From the NCBI GenBank assembly GCA_900491605.1, contig UESW01003828.1, positions 320,811 to 384,810 on the forward strand: DNA of 64,000 bases, read 5' to 3'. Position 1 is the first letter of the stretch, and every line of letters begins with the position of its first letter. Position numbers and translations under genes: made by a program. The notes below the pieces were generated by a model, which saw nothing but the letters and a program-made list of their open reading frames with translations, ran no database searches and was not told where the DNA came from. This stretch comes from Calamus simplicifolius (taxonomy: Eukaryota > Streptophyta > Magnoliopsida > Arecales > Arecaceae). This document shows, in pieces, positions 1-9,059 of the stretch.

Positions 1-158
1 GTCCTATATATGTGGATACCTTAGCATTCTTGATATCAATTCATACTACTCTTCTTGAATCTAATCTATATTAAGAAACTAGTATTCAAGATGTTCAAGA
101 GATAAACACATGTAGAACCATGTACATAGAATTTCTAGCAAACCATGCTAAGAATTAG

Positions 159-179
159 CATCATTTATCATGTGTTTTA
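159..179. repeat. Left target-site duplication of the RTE LINE
   Basis: A 21-bp stretch beginning CATCATTTATCA recurs at 1656-1676 with two C/T differences. The two copies bracket the LINE exactly, with the right copy following the GTTGAGTTGAGT tail, so they are read as its target-site duplication. Confidence 0.65.
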
Positions 180-1655
180 ACATGATAAATTATTAATAAC
201 CATATAAGAATTAGCAAATCACGCTAAGAAAGGCTTAAGAGAAATTGGAGTCATGTGGTTAACCAATTTATTTAATAGGATTGTAGCAACTAAAAGAATG
301 TCGGATGATTGAAGAAAAAACATATTAATACCCCTATACAAAAACAAAGGAGATATTCAAAACTATGCAAATTATAGAGGGATTAAGCTGATGAGTCATA
401 CAATGAAATTATGGGAAAGAGTAATAGAAAATCGATTAAGAGCTTAAACTTTGATGTCAAATAATCAATTTAGATTTATGCCTGAAAGATCGACCATGGA
501 AGCTATTTATTTATTAAGAAGATTGATGGAGAGAGATAGAGAAAAAAAAAGACCTTCATATGGTCTTTATTGATTTAGAGAGTATATGATCGAGTACCTA
601 GAGAAATAATATGATGAATTTTAGAGAAAAAAGAAGTTACCAAAAGTACATAGAATTGAAAAAAGATATGTATGATAAAGCAATAACTATTGTTAAAACA
701 ACAATACGAGAAACTCGTGAGTTTTCAATTAGTGTAGGTTTACATAAAGGATCTGCCTTAAGTTCGTATCTTTTTGTATTAGTTATGGATGAATTAACCA
801 AACATATTCAAAATGATATCCCATGGTGTATGTTATTTCCAGATGATATAGTATTGATTGATGAAACTAAATCTGGAGTAAATGCTAAGCTAGAGATTTG
901 GAGACAGGCTTTAGAATCTAAAGGTTTTAAGATTAGTAGAACTAAAACTGAATACATGAAATGTAATTTTTATGGGAGTAGAAATACAAATGAAGAAACA
1001 GTGAAGATTGCAAGCTAAGAGATATCAAGGAGTAAAAAATTTAGGTATTTGGGATCAATTATCCTACAAGAAGGTGAAATAGGTGAAGATGTAAATCATA
1101 GAGTTAAAGAAGGATGGATTAAGTGAAGGAGTGCTTCGAGAGTATTGTATGATCGGCACATTCCATTAATATTGAAAGAAAAATTTTATAAAACTGCTAT
1201 TAGGACAACTATGCTATATGGAATAAAGTACTGGGCAATATTGAAACAACATGTGAATAAATTAAGTATAATAGAAATGCATATGTTAAGATGGATATGT
1301 GGTAAAACTTTAAAAGATAGAATTAGAAATAAACATATAAAAGAAATGATAGGAATAGTCCCAATTGAAAATAAAATAAAAAAAATAGATTACGATGGTA
1401 TGGACATATACAACGTAGACCTTTAGGTGCTCCAGTTAGAAAGAGTGATCTTTTAACAATTCATGGTAAGGATAGAGATAGAGGTAGACCTAAACTAATA
1501 TGGACAGGAATAATTAAAAAAGATATAACTATTTGTAATTTAAATGTCGACTTGGTCCTGAATAGAGCAGAGTGGAGAAAACAGATTCATGTAGCTGACC
1601 CCATGTAGTTGGGAAAAGGCTTAGATGAGTTGAGTTGAGTATCATGTTTTTACAA
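180..1655 (+). mobile_element. 5'-truncated RTE-clade LINE (reverse transcriptase remnant)
   Basis: Non-LTR retrotransposon fragment. Translation in shifting frames gives an RT core: a YKNKGD and NYRGIKL region near 340-390, a conserved GLHKGSALSS block near 739-768, and a degraded catalytic motif FPDD near 837-848 where the family has FADD. The C-terminal part (1145-1426) has the LYG..YW and MLRWICG..K motifs usual after the RT. It ends with CCATGTAGTTGGGAAAAGGC followed by GTTGAGTTGAGT, the typical plant RTE 3' tail. Several stops and frameshifts (for example near 446, 574, 1016 and 1124) make it inactive. Only the RT and C-terminal parts remain; the endonuclease is missing, so it is 5'-truncated. 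It lies in, or just past, intron 5 of the minus-strand TTC5-like gene. Confidence 0.8.
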
Positions 1656-1676
1656 CATCATTTATCACGTGTTTCA

Positions 1677-2054
1677 CTACACTGTTATTATGCATTGAAT
1701 GCCCTAAAATTTCTACGGCACCCCAAAATAGTTAGTTATCTAAACTTGTTTCCCAAAACTCGTGGTAGCATGAGAAACAAGAAGCATGGTAGTAGTCATG
1801 CCATAAAACTTAATCATTATGACATGCCTCTGTAAATAAACAACCATGGTAGATTAATATGCAACTATAATCAATTTTAGGACTCCAAATTTTACTTATA
1901 CTTCAGCTTGTTTACATTTTTTTATCAATTCTATATTACAGCAACATAATTCTTGCAATTCTAAAGGATGTAAATCACAGTTTGAGTGACACCTGCAAAA
2001 TAAAACATCTCCAAGGTATTATTTTCTCTGACTTAAGTAAAAATAGAATCTTAC
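1677..2054. other. Intron or flank of the TTC5-like gene
   Basis: AT-rich DNA beginning right after the LINE and ending at the exon 5 donor (minus strand). I looked for the next TTC5 exon here and did not find one, so it must lie beyond the LINE or be lost. Confidence 0.4.
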
Positions 2055-2144
2055 ACCAAGAATTCCCATCCTTGATGTCCAACATAACTGCTTCTTTTGC
2101 ATGTTTAATGCTTTCTTCAACTAATTGTGCTTGATCTTCGGTGC
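2055..2144 (-). CDS. TTC5: TTC5-like exon 5
   Basis: 90 nt: two bases complete the Gly codon begun in exon 4, then 29 codons (TEDQAQLVEESIKHAKEAV, LDIKDGNSW) plus one base before donor GTAAGA. The LDxxDGxSW motif is typical of TTC5. No following exon is visible. Confidence 0.7.
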
Positions 2145-5100
2145 CTACACAAAAAATACTATACATATTACAACAGATAATATTCAATAAGGATAGTTTA
2201 ATGCAAATATATAACAAAAGCGAAAAGTCTAGCATGAAAGAAGTGGAGCAAGAAGTGTTCAAGAAACCAGTTCCTGTTTTATCAGAGAAAAAATAAATGT
2301 TGGTTTCAGCTTCAGTTTGGCACTTTCTTGAAAATTTTGAAATTAGAAATAAACAACAACAACAATAACAAAGTTCTGATCCCAAACTAATTAAGCTCGG
2401 TTATATATGAATCCTTTATCTCCCGTCTGCTCAGTTTAAAATCATACTTTTTATAAGATACAAATATATCAAATTTTCTTTATTACTTTTTCTTGTACAT
2501 TTTTGGTCCATCCATCTTTTTTTTCTTGTACATGTATCAAATCACTCCTTCATACTAATGCATCTCTATGTCTATATTGCAAATATCCAAATTTATGTCA
2601 TCTTTCTTTTAATTTGTCCTAAATTAATAGTTCCTCCACCTTTTTATAAATTATTTCATTTCTTATTTTATCTTTTCTTATATTACCATTTCAAAATAGA
2701 AATATCAAAACTAAGATCAGGAGAAAAAAATAGAACAATAAAAAAAAAGACCATATCTATAAACATTTATATAATTTAGACCATTTTAGAGCACATTGTA
2801 ATATTTTGGACCTTAAGATGTATCATTCTGATGGTTATGCACATAGACAGTCAGAACATTATCTTTAAATAAATGAGGTTAAAATAATAAAAAAGTATAA
2901 GATATCTAATGGAAGACATTCTATACGTGCCTGTGAAAATTGGATGTCATGTTGCAATGCTTCTAAATCTTCTCAATACACAAATCTAAATTTAATCTTG
3001 AGACAATGGTTCCAAGATTGAAAGAAACAAAAAAGGTTAAAAGTTTGCATAAATGGCTCACAGATACAGTGTGTTTGGCTGAAACTATAAATCATGCGAT
3101 TACAGTCAAAACCGAAGTTTGCACTTCTGCTTTTAGAGTTCCAACTCAAATTCCAAATTATATTCTCAGTACATTCAGCTAAAAAACGTTAGGAACCTAG
3201 GAACCTGAAATTAGCAAAAGATTTGTAATATCAATGCATTTTCCTTACCTTGAGCCATCTTTCTTTCAAGCATTGAAAGCTGACAAAGAATTTTCTTGTT
3301 TGCACCCTGCAAAATTTTAGTGCAGTCACAGTACACACTTTTGGAATATCAAACTACATGACTAAGTGGTAGATTCAACTAAAGTTCCAAAGAGTAAGGT
3401 ATCTTGATTTAAAATACCTTGCTTAGTGCTAAAGAAAAACAATTCCTTGCTGAAGGCAGATCTCCCTTCTTCCAAATGCAATTACCTAAGCATAACCATG
3501 CGTCTGCAAGCGATGGATTCAACTTGACCTGAAACAATAAACCACTGATTTCAAAATAAAGTCACAGCTTATAAACATGTTAATGGAAAAACGATTTCCC
3601 CATAACACACAGCTTTGGACAAATGGTCTTCTGCTTCTTTGCAATAATCAGGAAATGCATCCAGTATTTTCCCCTTCAAAATTCATAGACTGCACGTTGT
3701 GATGGTGACTTCCTTTGTTCTGTAGGAAATAATTTGGAAACAAGTACAAGATAAATACTCTAAACTGCTTCTGTAAAAACATTGGAATTTTACAGAACAT
3801 GATGATTAGATAATGCTTGGCAAATGAAAAGATAGATGCAACATCTATTAATATAAGACAGTCTAGGCTGAAATTCAGTGTTTTACAAATCAGTATTGAA
3901 TTTTGCATGTGGAGTTCAGTTGAGCACATCAACACACAAAGCACCATGCAAGTAATAATCGGCTTGATATAATGAGAGCTGATAGCAATGAAGACACTGC
4001 ATTCATGTCACATCAATCTTGTGTGATCCCATCTAGAAGAACTGAACAAGCTTTGGGACAAGCTGCCTAAATGGTATCATCCAATGTCACCGACAAACAG
4101 ACATTAATTTCACTTAGATGTGTTCCATGAGAGCAAATCTATCACTTAACTTATCCCTCCAAAATGTGTGTGATGGATGTATACTTTACTGAATTTATTG
4201 CGCAAGCGCCAAGGCTCACCCTCCAAAATGCCCAATTTTTATATGAAGAAAAACTTTGCAAACATTCTTTTAGATACATCCGTCATAACCATGATGCCAA
4301 AAAAACAAAGGTCAAAATTACTATTCCTGCTCCCATTGCAGCTAAAGAAAATAGTGCCATGATCACCATCCCAGCAATACAAAATAAAAGGAGCGACTTG
4401 TGGTAGGAGGAGATGGAACCACAATTCTCCTAAATTTCTCCCAAATTTTTCCAGATCACAATATTTTTATCCTCGGTGAATGCCCCCGTACTTCAAGATC
4501 AGAACCAGAACTCCTAGCCAGCGCAACAACAACAATTCAAATGGGAGCTTCACCTTATTTATCATTCAAAGATCAAGATATCATTACATGCTAGAACCTT
4601 ATGCTCATTAGCCACCAAACAAAAAAGAAATGAACCCTAATTACTGATCTAACCATCTAAACACATCAAATGCCATCGATTTCAATCACGGAGCATGACA
4701 ATGAACAAATAAAGACCTGAGAGGGACAGGGAGAAGGAGAGGGAGAGAGGAGGGGGTTTGCGGCGTGCCCGGGGAGAGGGAATCGAGGAGGCTGAGAGCA
4801 GCGTCAGCTAGGGCTTGGAGCCTCGACGTCTTCTCCTCCGGGTCCGTTGGGAAGAATGTGTCACGGACGCGGTAGAGATCGTCGGCTGTGTCCGCCGCTC
4901 TCGCGATCGGCCTTGGAGACGCTGACGACTCCTCCGACACTTCGTCTGGCTCGAGATCATCAAGGCCGACCTTCTCCTTGCCATCCCGAAAGCCGAGGAG
5001 ATAGGCGCCGGAGGAAGCTTCGGCTAGTTCTTCTGCAAAGGCCGAGCTCTTCCGGAACTCGTCCACCGCCCTAGCTGCTCTCTCTTCGCTGATGGCAGCC

Positions 5101-8100
5101 TTTCCCTCAGCCGCAGCTACCTTCTCCTCGGATGCCGCGGCCCTCTCTTCGGCGACCTTGGCCTTCTTTTTCGCCCTACGGACGGCTTCCTCCATTTTTG
5201 CCACCCGAGCGTTTGACTCTCGGGCGATCTCCTCGGCATTGGAGGCCCGCTTCCCTGCTGCCTCCACCTCTATGCCGAGAGACTGGATAGGCAGGTCTTG
5301 AGCTCCGATGGTTGCCTCGGCAACCTCTAGGTGTTTCCTCAGACGCTCGAGCTCGGCCTCGGCCTGACGTTTGACCCCGTCGAGCTCCTTGGCCCGCTCG
5401 ACTAGGGCCACTGCTAGGGCCCCCTCGGCCCTCTCTGCTTGGGCCCGAACCTCAGTGGCCTTCTGCCGGGACTGGTGGAGCGCTTCTTCGGCCTGAGCAA
5501 GCATGTCCCTTAACGCCACAAAGGAGTTCGCCGTCTACATTAGAGGGTCGTCGTCAGTAAACAATCGGAAAAGGGCAAAAGCGGCGCGTAAAGAAATAAC
5601 CACAATACTTACCCATAGTTGGGTTGAGAAGGCGTCCTGTCCTGGAGGAGTGACGCGGCCCCTCAGCGGTGGAGCTCTCTCTAAAATTCAGGGCGGCAGA
5701 TATGAGTCACCAGTCGCTCAGCTACCAACCCCTGGTTCGTCAGTGACGGTCTGGCGGGGAGGGCCTTGGGCTCATCCTCCCTGTCGGCCCCGGCCTGGTT
5801 GGACGCTGTTGAGGCCACATCGAAGGCTGACCTCTCTTCCTCGGCCTGTAGACCTGTCGTCGCCTGGGCTCACTCAGCCTGGGCCTCAAGTGAAATTCCC
5901 TCCGGGGTCAGCTCGATCTCGGGGTAGGACGGCCCTGTATATGGAAAGGTCGGCTCCTCAGCTGTGGGGGGGGGGGTGGCTTCGGTTCGGGGCCCTTCGG
6001 GAGGTGTGTCAATGGTAAGATCGACGGGTAGGACCGGCTCTTGGCCCCTCAGAGGTTGTGCCTGATGCCCTCGGGGTCGACGGATCACCGGGGCCGGGGT
6101 CGGAGATCGGGAAGGGCTTGGAGACTGGGTCTCTTCCTCGACGGCTCGGCATTACCAAGAGCCTTATTCTTAACCGCCGCCCTCCTCACCATACGATCTG
6201 GTAGCTTTATAGCTGCACAAATCAAGGTCGGTCAAAAAAAAAACAAAAAAAGGAAGAGAAGAAAAGAGAGGAGGAATGAAAGGGGGGCAGTGAGAGAAAG
6301 AGCGTCTAAGGTTGCTCACCGCCGCTCGGGAGGCCCGTGAACTGGAGGTTATCCTCCGTCAAAAGCTGGTTACACCGGGGATGTCAACCGTCTGCAACAT
6401 ACCGAAGGCCTCCTTGTCCCTCGGAGTTACCATGTGGTTCTGGTTCGGCCCTACATTTGGGTCCCCCCAACTCGGCCTCCCTCCTTTGAGGTTGGCGAAA
6501 AAGAATCGGGTCTTCCACCCTTTGACCGAGGTAGAGAGGCTAAACTTCAAGGCTCGAGTGGGCCGAGGTTGGAATACCCACCAACCTAATTGCTGACGAA
6601 GGTTATAAAAACTACGGAATAGGGAAACCTTGGGCTCTAACCCCTAAGGCGGCACAGAACAAAGAAAGAGCATATGGTTCGGATGGAATTTGGAACCAAT
6701 TGTAATGGCGTTAGGGAATAGAAGTCAAGAAGGTTGGCGATCAAAGGATGAAGGGGCAATCGGAGGCCGGCCTTGAGAAAGGCCTTGTACAGAGCAACCC
6801 TTCCGGGACGGAAGGAGATTACCCTATCATCCGGGGTAGGAGGATACAATCGGATGCTATCCGGGATCCTATAAATGGCTCTAATCCTGGTCAGCTCCTG
6901 GTCGGTCACGGTGGAGACAACCCTGTCGGGAGACTTTAAAGTGGCTCTACGGGTTCCAGCGGCAACCGGACGGGTCCTGGTGGGGGTCCGACCGATAACC
7001 CGCCGCTGGGACAGAGGAACCTGGTTCTCGAAGAAAGAGGAAGAGGACCAAGAGGGAGTGGGAGATGGAGAAGCCTGCATGTGTAGGGAAGGAAAATAGT
7101 CCTCGGGGAGAGAGGAAGAGGACCAAGAAGGAGAAGAGGCCATGGGAGAAGGACTGGCCTGGCTGATGGAAGAAAAATGGCGGGGAGGATGGTAGGACCC
7201 GAAGAGAGGTAAGCTCAGGGAGAAGAAGACTCTGGGAGTATTGAGGCATTCGATTTGGAGCGTTCCCCCTATTATAGCTCCCCTCGAGTCGTCCTGCCCA
7301 AACCAGCCTGCCACGCGCATGCCTCCTGTTCGGAGGGACGCCTCGGCAGTCGTTCGGCGCCGATGGCGAGATATCGATAGCGTCAACCTAATGATGGCGA
7401 TGATGATCATTGCCTTTTTGAGAAGGATTCTCCCACATCCAATGGTGCAGATTAGTAGGAGCAGCGATGCTACAACGTCCCATGCCACTGGCACTAATGA
7501 GTCCTCATGCCTCATGGACACGTGCCCCTGCTGCAATTGGTGGCCAGGCTGAATCAACCGCCAGTCGAGCTCACGCCCCTTTCGATGGGCGGGAAGTGAA
7601 CCCGCACTACCTCAGGGACGGAGGGCATCCGATGTGGCTGATCAAGCTCCGTTAAAGCTAACGAGGTAAGGACCTGACGACGAGTTTCCCTCGGCCTCGG
7701 ACACCCAGGGTTCCTCTCGGCCTCGGACCTCTCAGATCCCTCTCGGTCTCGGACCTTCAGAGTTTCCCTCGGCCTTGGACCTTCAAGGTTCCTATCCATA
7801 TGGCCCACTAGTTCCCTGCAACCGCCACGCGGCCCACTAGCTTTTTGCAACTGCCACGCGGTCCACTAGCCTTCTGCAATTGCCACGTGGTCCACTAACT
7901 CCCAACAATTACGGATGATGGAATGTTTCGAACATGGTTAGACCCACTATCGCCTGTATGGCCGTCATTTCCCGAAAGCAGGAACTATGGAGCAAGTATA
8001 AAAGGAAAAGAAGAGAAAACACAAGGGCAAGCAAGAGTTAGGCTTTTTCTTGTCTTCAATTTATTACTGTTTACCAAAGCACTAATTTGACCGTCGGAGG

Positions 8101-8968
8101 GTCCTCGCCGGAACCCATCGGCCCCTCATGATTCCCACCGAAGAGGTGAGACCAGGAGTTCCTTCATCACCCGGCGTTCAGGAGACGTGTTTTGGTGACA
8201 ACAGAATTTATTGCGCAAGCGCGAAGGCTCACCCTCCAAAATGCCCAATTTTTATATGAAGAAAAACTTTGCAAACATTATTAGATACATCCGTCATAAC
8301 CATGATGCCAAAAAAACAAAGGTCAAAATTACTATTCCTGCTCCCATTGCATGTCATCCCATTGCAGCTAAAGAAAATAGTGCCATGATCACCATCCCAG
8401 CAATACAAAATAAAAGGAGTGACTTGTGGTAGGAGGAGATGGAACCACAATTCTCCTAAATTTCTCCCAAAATTTTCCAGATCACAATATTTTTATCCTC
8501 GGTGAACGCCCCCTTACTTCAAGATCAGAACCAGAACTCCTGGCCAGCGCAACAACAACAATTCAAATGCGAGCTTCACCTTATTTATCATTCCAAGATC
8601 AAGATATCATTTCATGTTAGAACCTTATGCTCATTAGCCACCAAACAAAAAAGAAATGAACCCTAATTACTGATCTAACCATCTAAACACATCAAATGCC
8701 CTCGATTTCAATCACGGAGCATGACAATGAACAAATAAAGACCTGAGAGGGACAGGGAGAAGGAGAGGGAGAGAGGAGGGGTTTGCGGCGTACCGGGGGA
8801 GAGGGAATCGAGGAGGCTGAGAGCAGCGTCAGCAAGGGCTTGGAGCCTCGACGTCTTCTCATCCGGGTCCGTGGGGAAGAATGTGTCGCGGACGCGGTAG
8901 AGCTCGTCGGCAGAGTCCGCCGCTCTCGCGATCGCCGGAATTTCTTGGCCTTCGCCTCCGCCGCTCAT
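2055..8968 (-). CDS. TTC5: TTC5-like tetratricopeptide repeat protein gene, partial, interrupted, one frameshift
   Basis: Five exons join in frame on the minus strand: 8968-8794, 3719-3611, 3528-3418, 3306-3249 and 2144-2055. All borders are AG/GT and phases match. The order matches TTC5 (Strap), a TPR protein that acts as a stress-response cofactor in animals; its plant role is poorly defined. Visible parts are an acidic N-terminus (LYRVRDTFFP), then QRKSPSQRAVYEF, a GKILDAFPDY segment, the TPR-like block NPSLADAWLCLGNCIWKKGD, LCQLSMLERKMAQG, and AVMLDIKDGNSW. Exon 2 is 109 nt where 110 are needed: one T is missing in TTTT near 3678-3681, shifting the frame. C-terminal exons are outside the window or lost behind the LINE. 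Intron 1 is 5.07 kb because of a Tat insertion and a duplication. It could be a pseudogene, or intact with a sequencing error. Family assignment is from memory of motifs. Confidence 0.7.
2145..3248 (-). other. TTC5-like intron 4
   Basis: 1.1 kb of AT-rich intron between exons 4 and 5. I see no coding remnant or recognisable transposon in it. Confidence 0.5.
3249..3528 (-). CDS. TTC5: TTC5-like exons 3 and 4
   Basis: Exon 3 (3528-3418, 111 nt, 37 codons) carries a TPR-like helix pair with DAWLCLGNCIWKKGD and SARNCFSLAL. Exon 4 (3306-3249, 58 nt) encodes ANKKILCQLSMLERKMAQ and ends in phase 1. Both have clean AG/GT borders. Confidence 0.7.
3611..3719 (-). CDS. TTC5: TTC5-like exon 2 with single-base deletion
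   Basis: Acceptor TTTCCTACAG, donor GTGTGT. The reading frame set by exon 1 runs through RAVYEF and then breaks at TTTT (about 3678-3681). The downstream GKILDAFPDYCKEAEDHLSK is in the frame that matches exon 3. One inserted T would restore 36 codons exactly, so this is either a true 1-bp deletion or a homopolymer error. Confidence 0.65.
4191..4909 (-). repeat. Left copy of ~720-bp TTC5 intron 1/exon 1 duplication
   Basis: Direct repeat of 8206-8934, largely identical with scattered SNPs and short indels; the right copy carries an extra short GTCATCCCATTGC-type duplication near 8349-8364. It contains the 3' half of exon 1 (ARAADTADDLYRVRDTFFP) and adjoining intron. The exon 1 splice donor, GT in the right copy, is GC here (minus strand, about 4768-4767), so this copy has lost its canonical donor. 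Its right edge, at GCGATCG, joins a Tat element interior. Confidence 0.75.
4686..5519 (-). CDS. Chimeric ORF: Tat antisense-ORF coiled coil fused to TTC5 exon 1
   Basis: A 277-codon open frame. Residues 1 to about 200 are a strongly heptad-biased, Ala/Glu/Lys-rich coiled coil (AEERAAASEEKVAAAEGKAA) ending in EFRKSSAFAEELAEAS and LGFRDGKEKV, which belongs to the antisense ORF of Tat-type Gypsy elements. From about residue 203 the protein becomes TTC5 exon 1 (PIARAADTADDLYRVRDTFF through LLDSLSPG) and then reads into intron. The fusion point is at about 4910, where the duplicated TTC5 segment meets the element. Whether it is transcribed is unknown. It would need a start at 5519 or splicing from the upstream antisense exons, and the usual exon 1 donor is GC in this copy. 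Confidence 0.5.
   Translation of the reverse strand: MALRDMLAQAEEALHQSRQKATEVRAQAERAEGALAVALVERAKELDGVKRQAEAELERLRKHLEVAEATIGAQDLPIQSLGIEVEAAGKRASNAEEIARESNARVAKMEEAVRRAKKKAKVAEERAAASEEKVAAAEGKAAISEERAARAVDEFRKSSAFAEELAEASSGAYLLGFRDGKEKVGLDDLEPDEVSEESSASPRPIARAADTADDLYRVRDTFFPTDPEEKTSRLQALADAALSLLDSLSPGTPQTPSSLPLLLPVPLRSLFVHCHAP
4910..8205 (+). mobile_element. Truncated Tat-lineage Gypsy element (antisense ORF plus 3' LTR end)
   Basis: Contains the 3' part of a Tat element in plus orientation: antisense ORF pieces (7143 down to 4910) and then an LTR with a CTCGGCCTCGGACC-type tandem array (about 7680-7790), a TATA motif (TATAAAA, about 7998-8004) and a right terminus GGTGACAACA at 8205. No gag-pol is present. 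The left end is not an LTR end; it is an abrupt junction with TTC5 exon 1. The exact LTR start was not determined. It sits between the two copies of the TTC5 duplication. Confidence 0.65.
5870..7143 (-). pseudogene. Tat antisense ORF with Transposase_28-like domain (broken)
   Basis: Minus-strand frames starting near 7143 (MASSPSWSSSSLPEDYF) contain TRIRAIYRIPDSIRLYPP, then KAFLKAGLRLPLHPLIANLL and PNSIRTICSFFVLCRL. This matches the 'putative gypsy type transposon' domain (Pfam Transposase_28) by memory. A downstream frame (6550-6359) has GWKTRFFFANLKG, which continues the same domain, then a Pro-rich segment (6088-5870). Frames are shifted between pieces. In Tat elements such antisense ORFs lie between pol and the 3' LTR; their function is not established. 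The coiled-coil C-terminus follows in the chimeric ORF at 5519-4910. Confidence 0.55.
8206..8934 (-). repeat. Right copy of ~720-bp TTC5 intron 1/exon 1 duplication
   Basis: Direct repeat of 4191-4909. It begins at GAATTTATTGCGC immediately after the Tat LTR terminus and ends in exon 1 at GCGATCG, from where the native exon continues to its ATG. This copy keeps the GT donor. Confidence 0.75.
8794..8968 (-). CDS. TTC5: TTC5-like exon 1 (distal, intact copy)
   Basis: 175 nt: 58 codons plus one base, starting at ATG 8968 (MSGGGEGQEIPAIARAAD) and ending CTCTCCCCCG before a canonical GT donor at 8793-8792. Phase 1 fits exon 2, whose first two bases complete a Glu codon. An upstream in-frame ATG at 9058 would add 30 residues; I prefer 8968 because the acidic start resembles plant homologues, but this is a judgement. 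Confidence 0.65.
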
Positions 8969-9059
8969 CTCCTCCGGCGGGAAAAAAACAGGGGAAGAGA
9001 GAAGAGAGGAGGACGTAGGGGCCGTCGAGACTCGAGAAGACGAGCCGGCTGGTCGCAAA

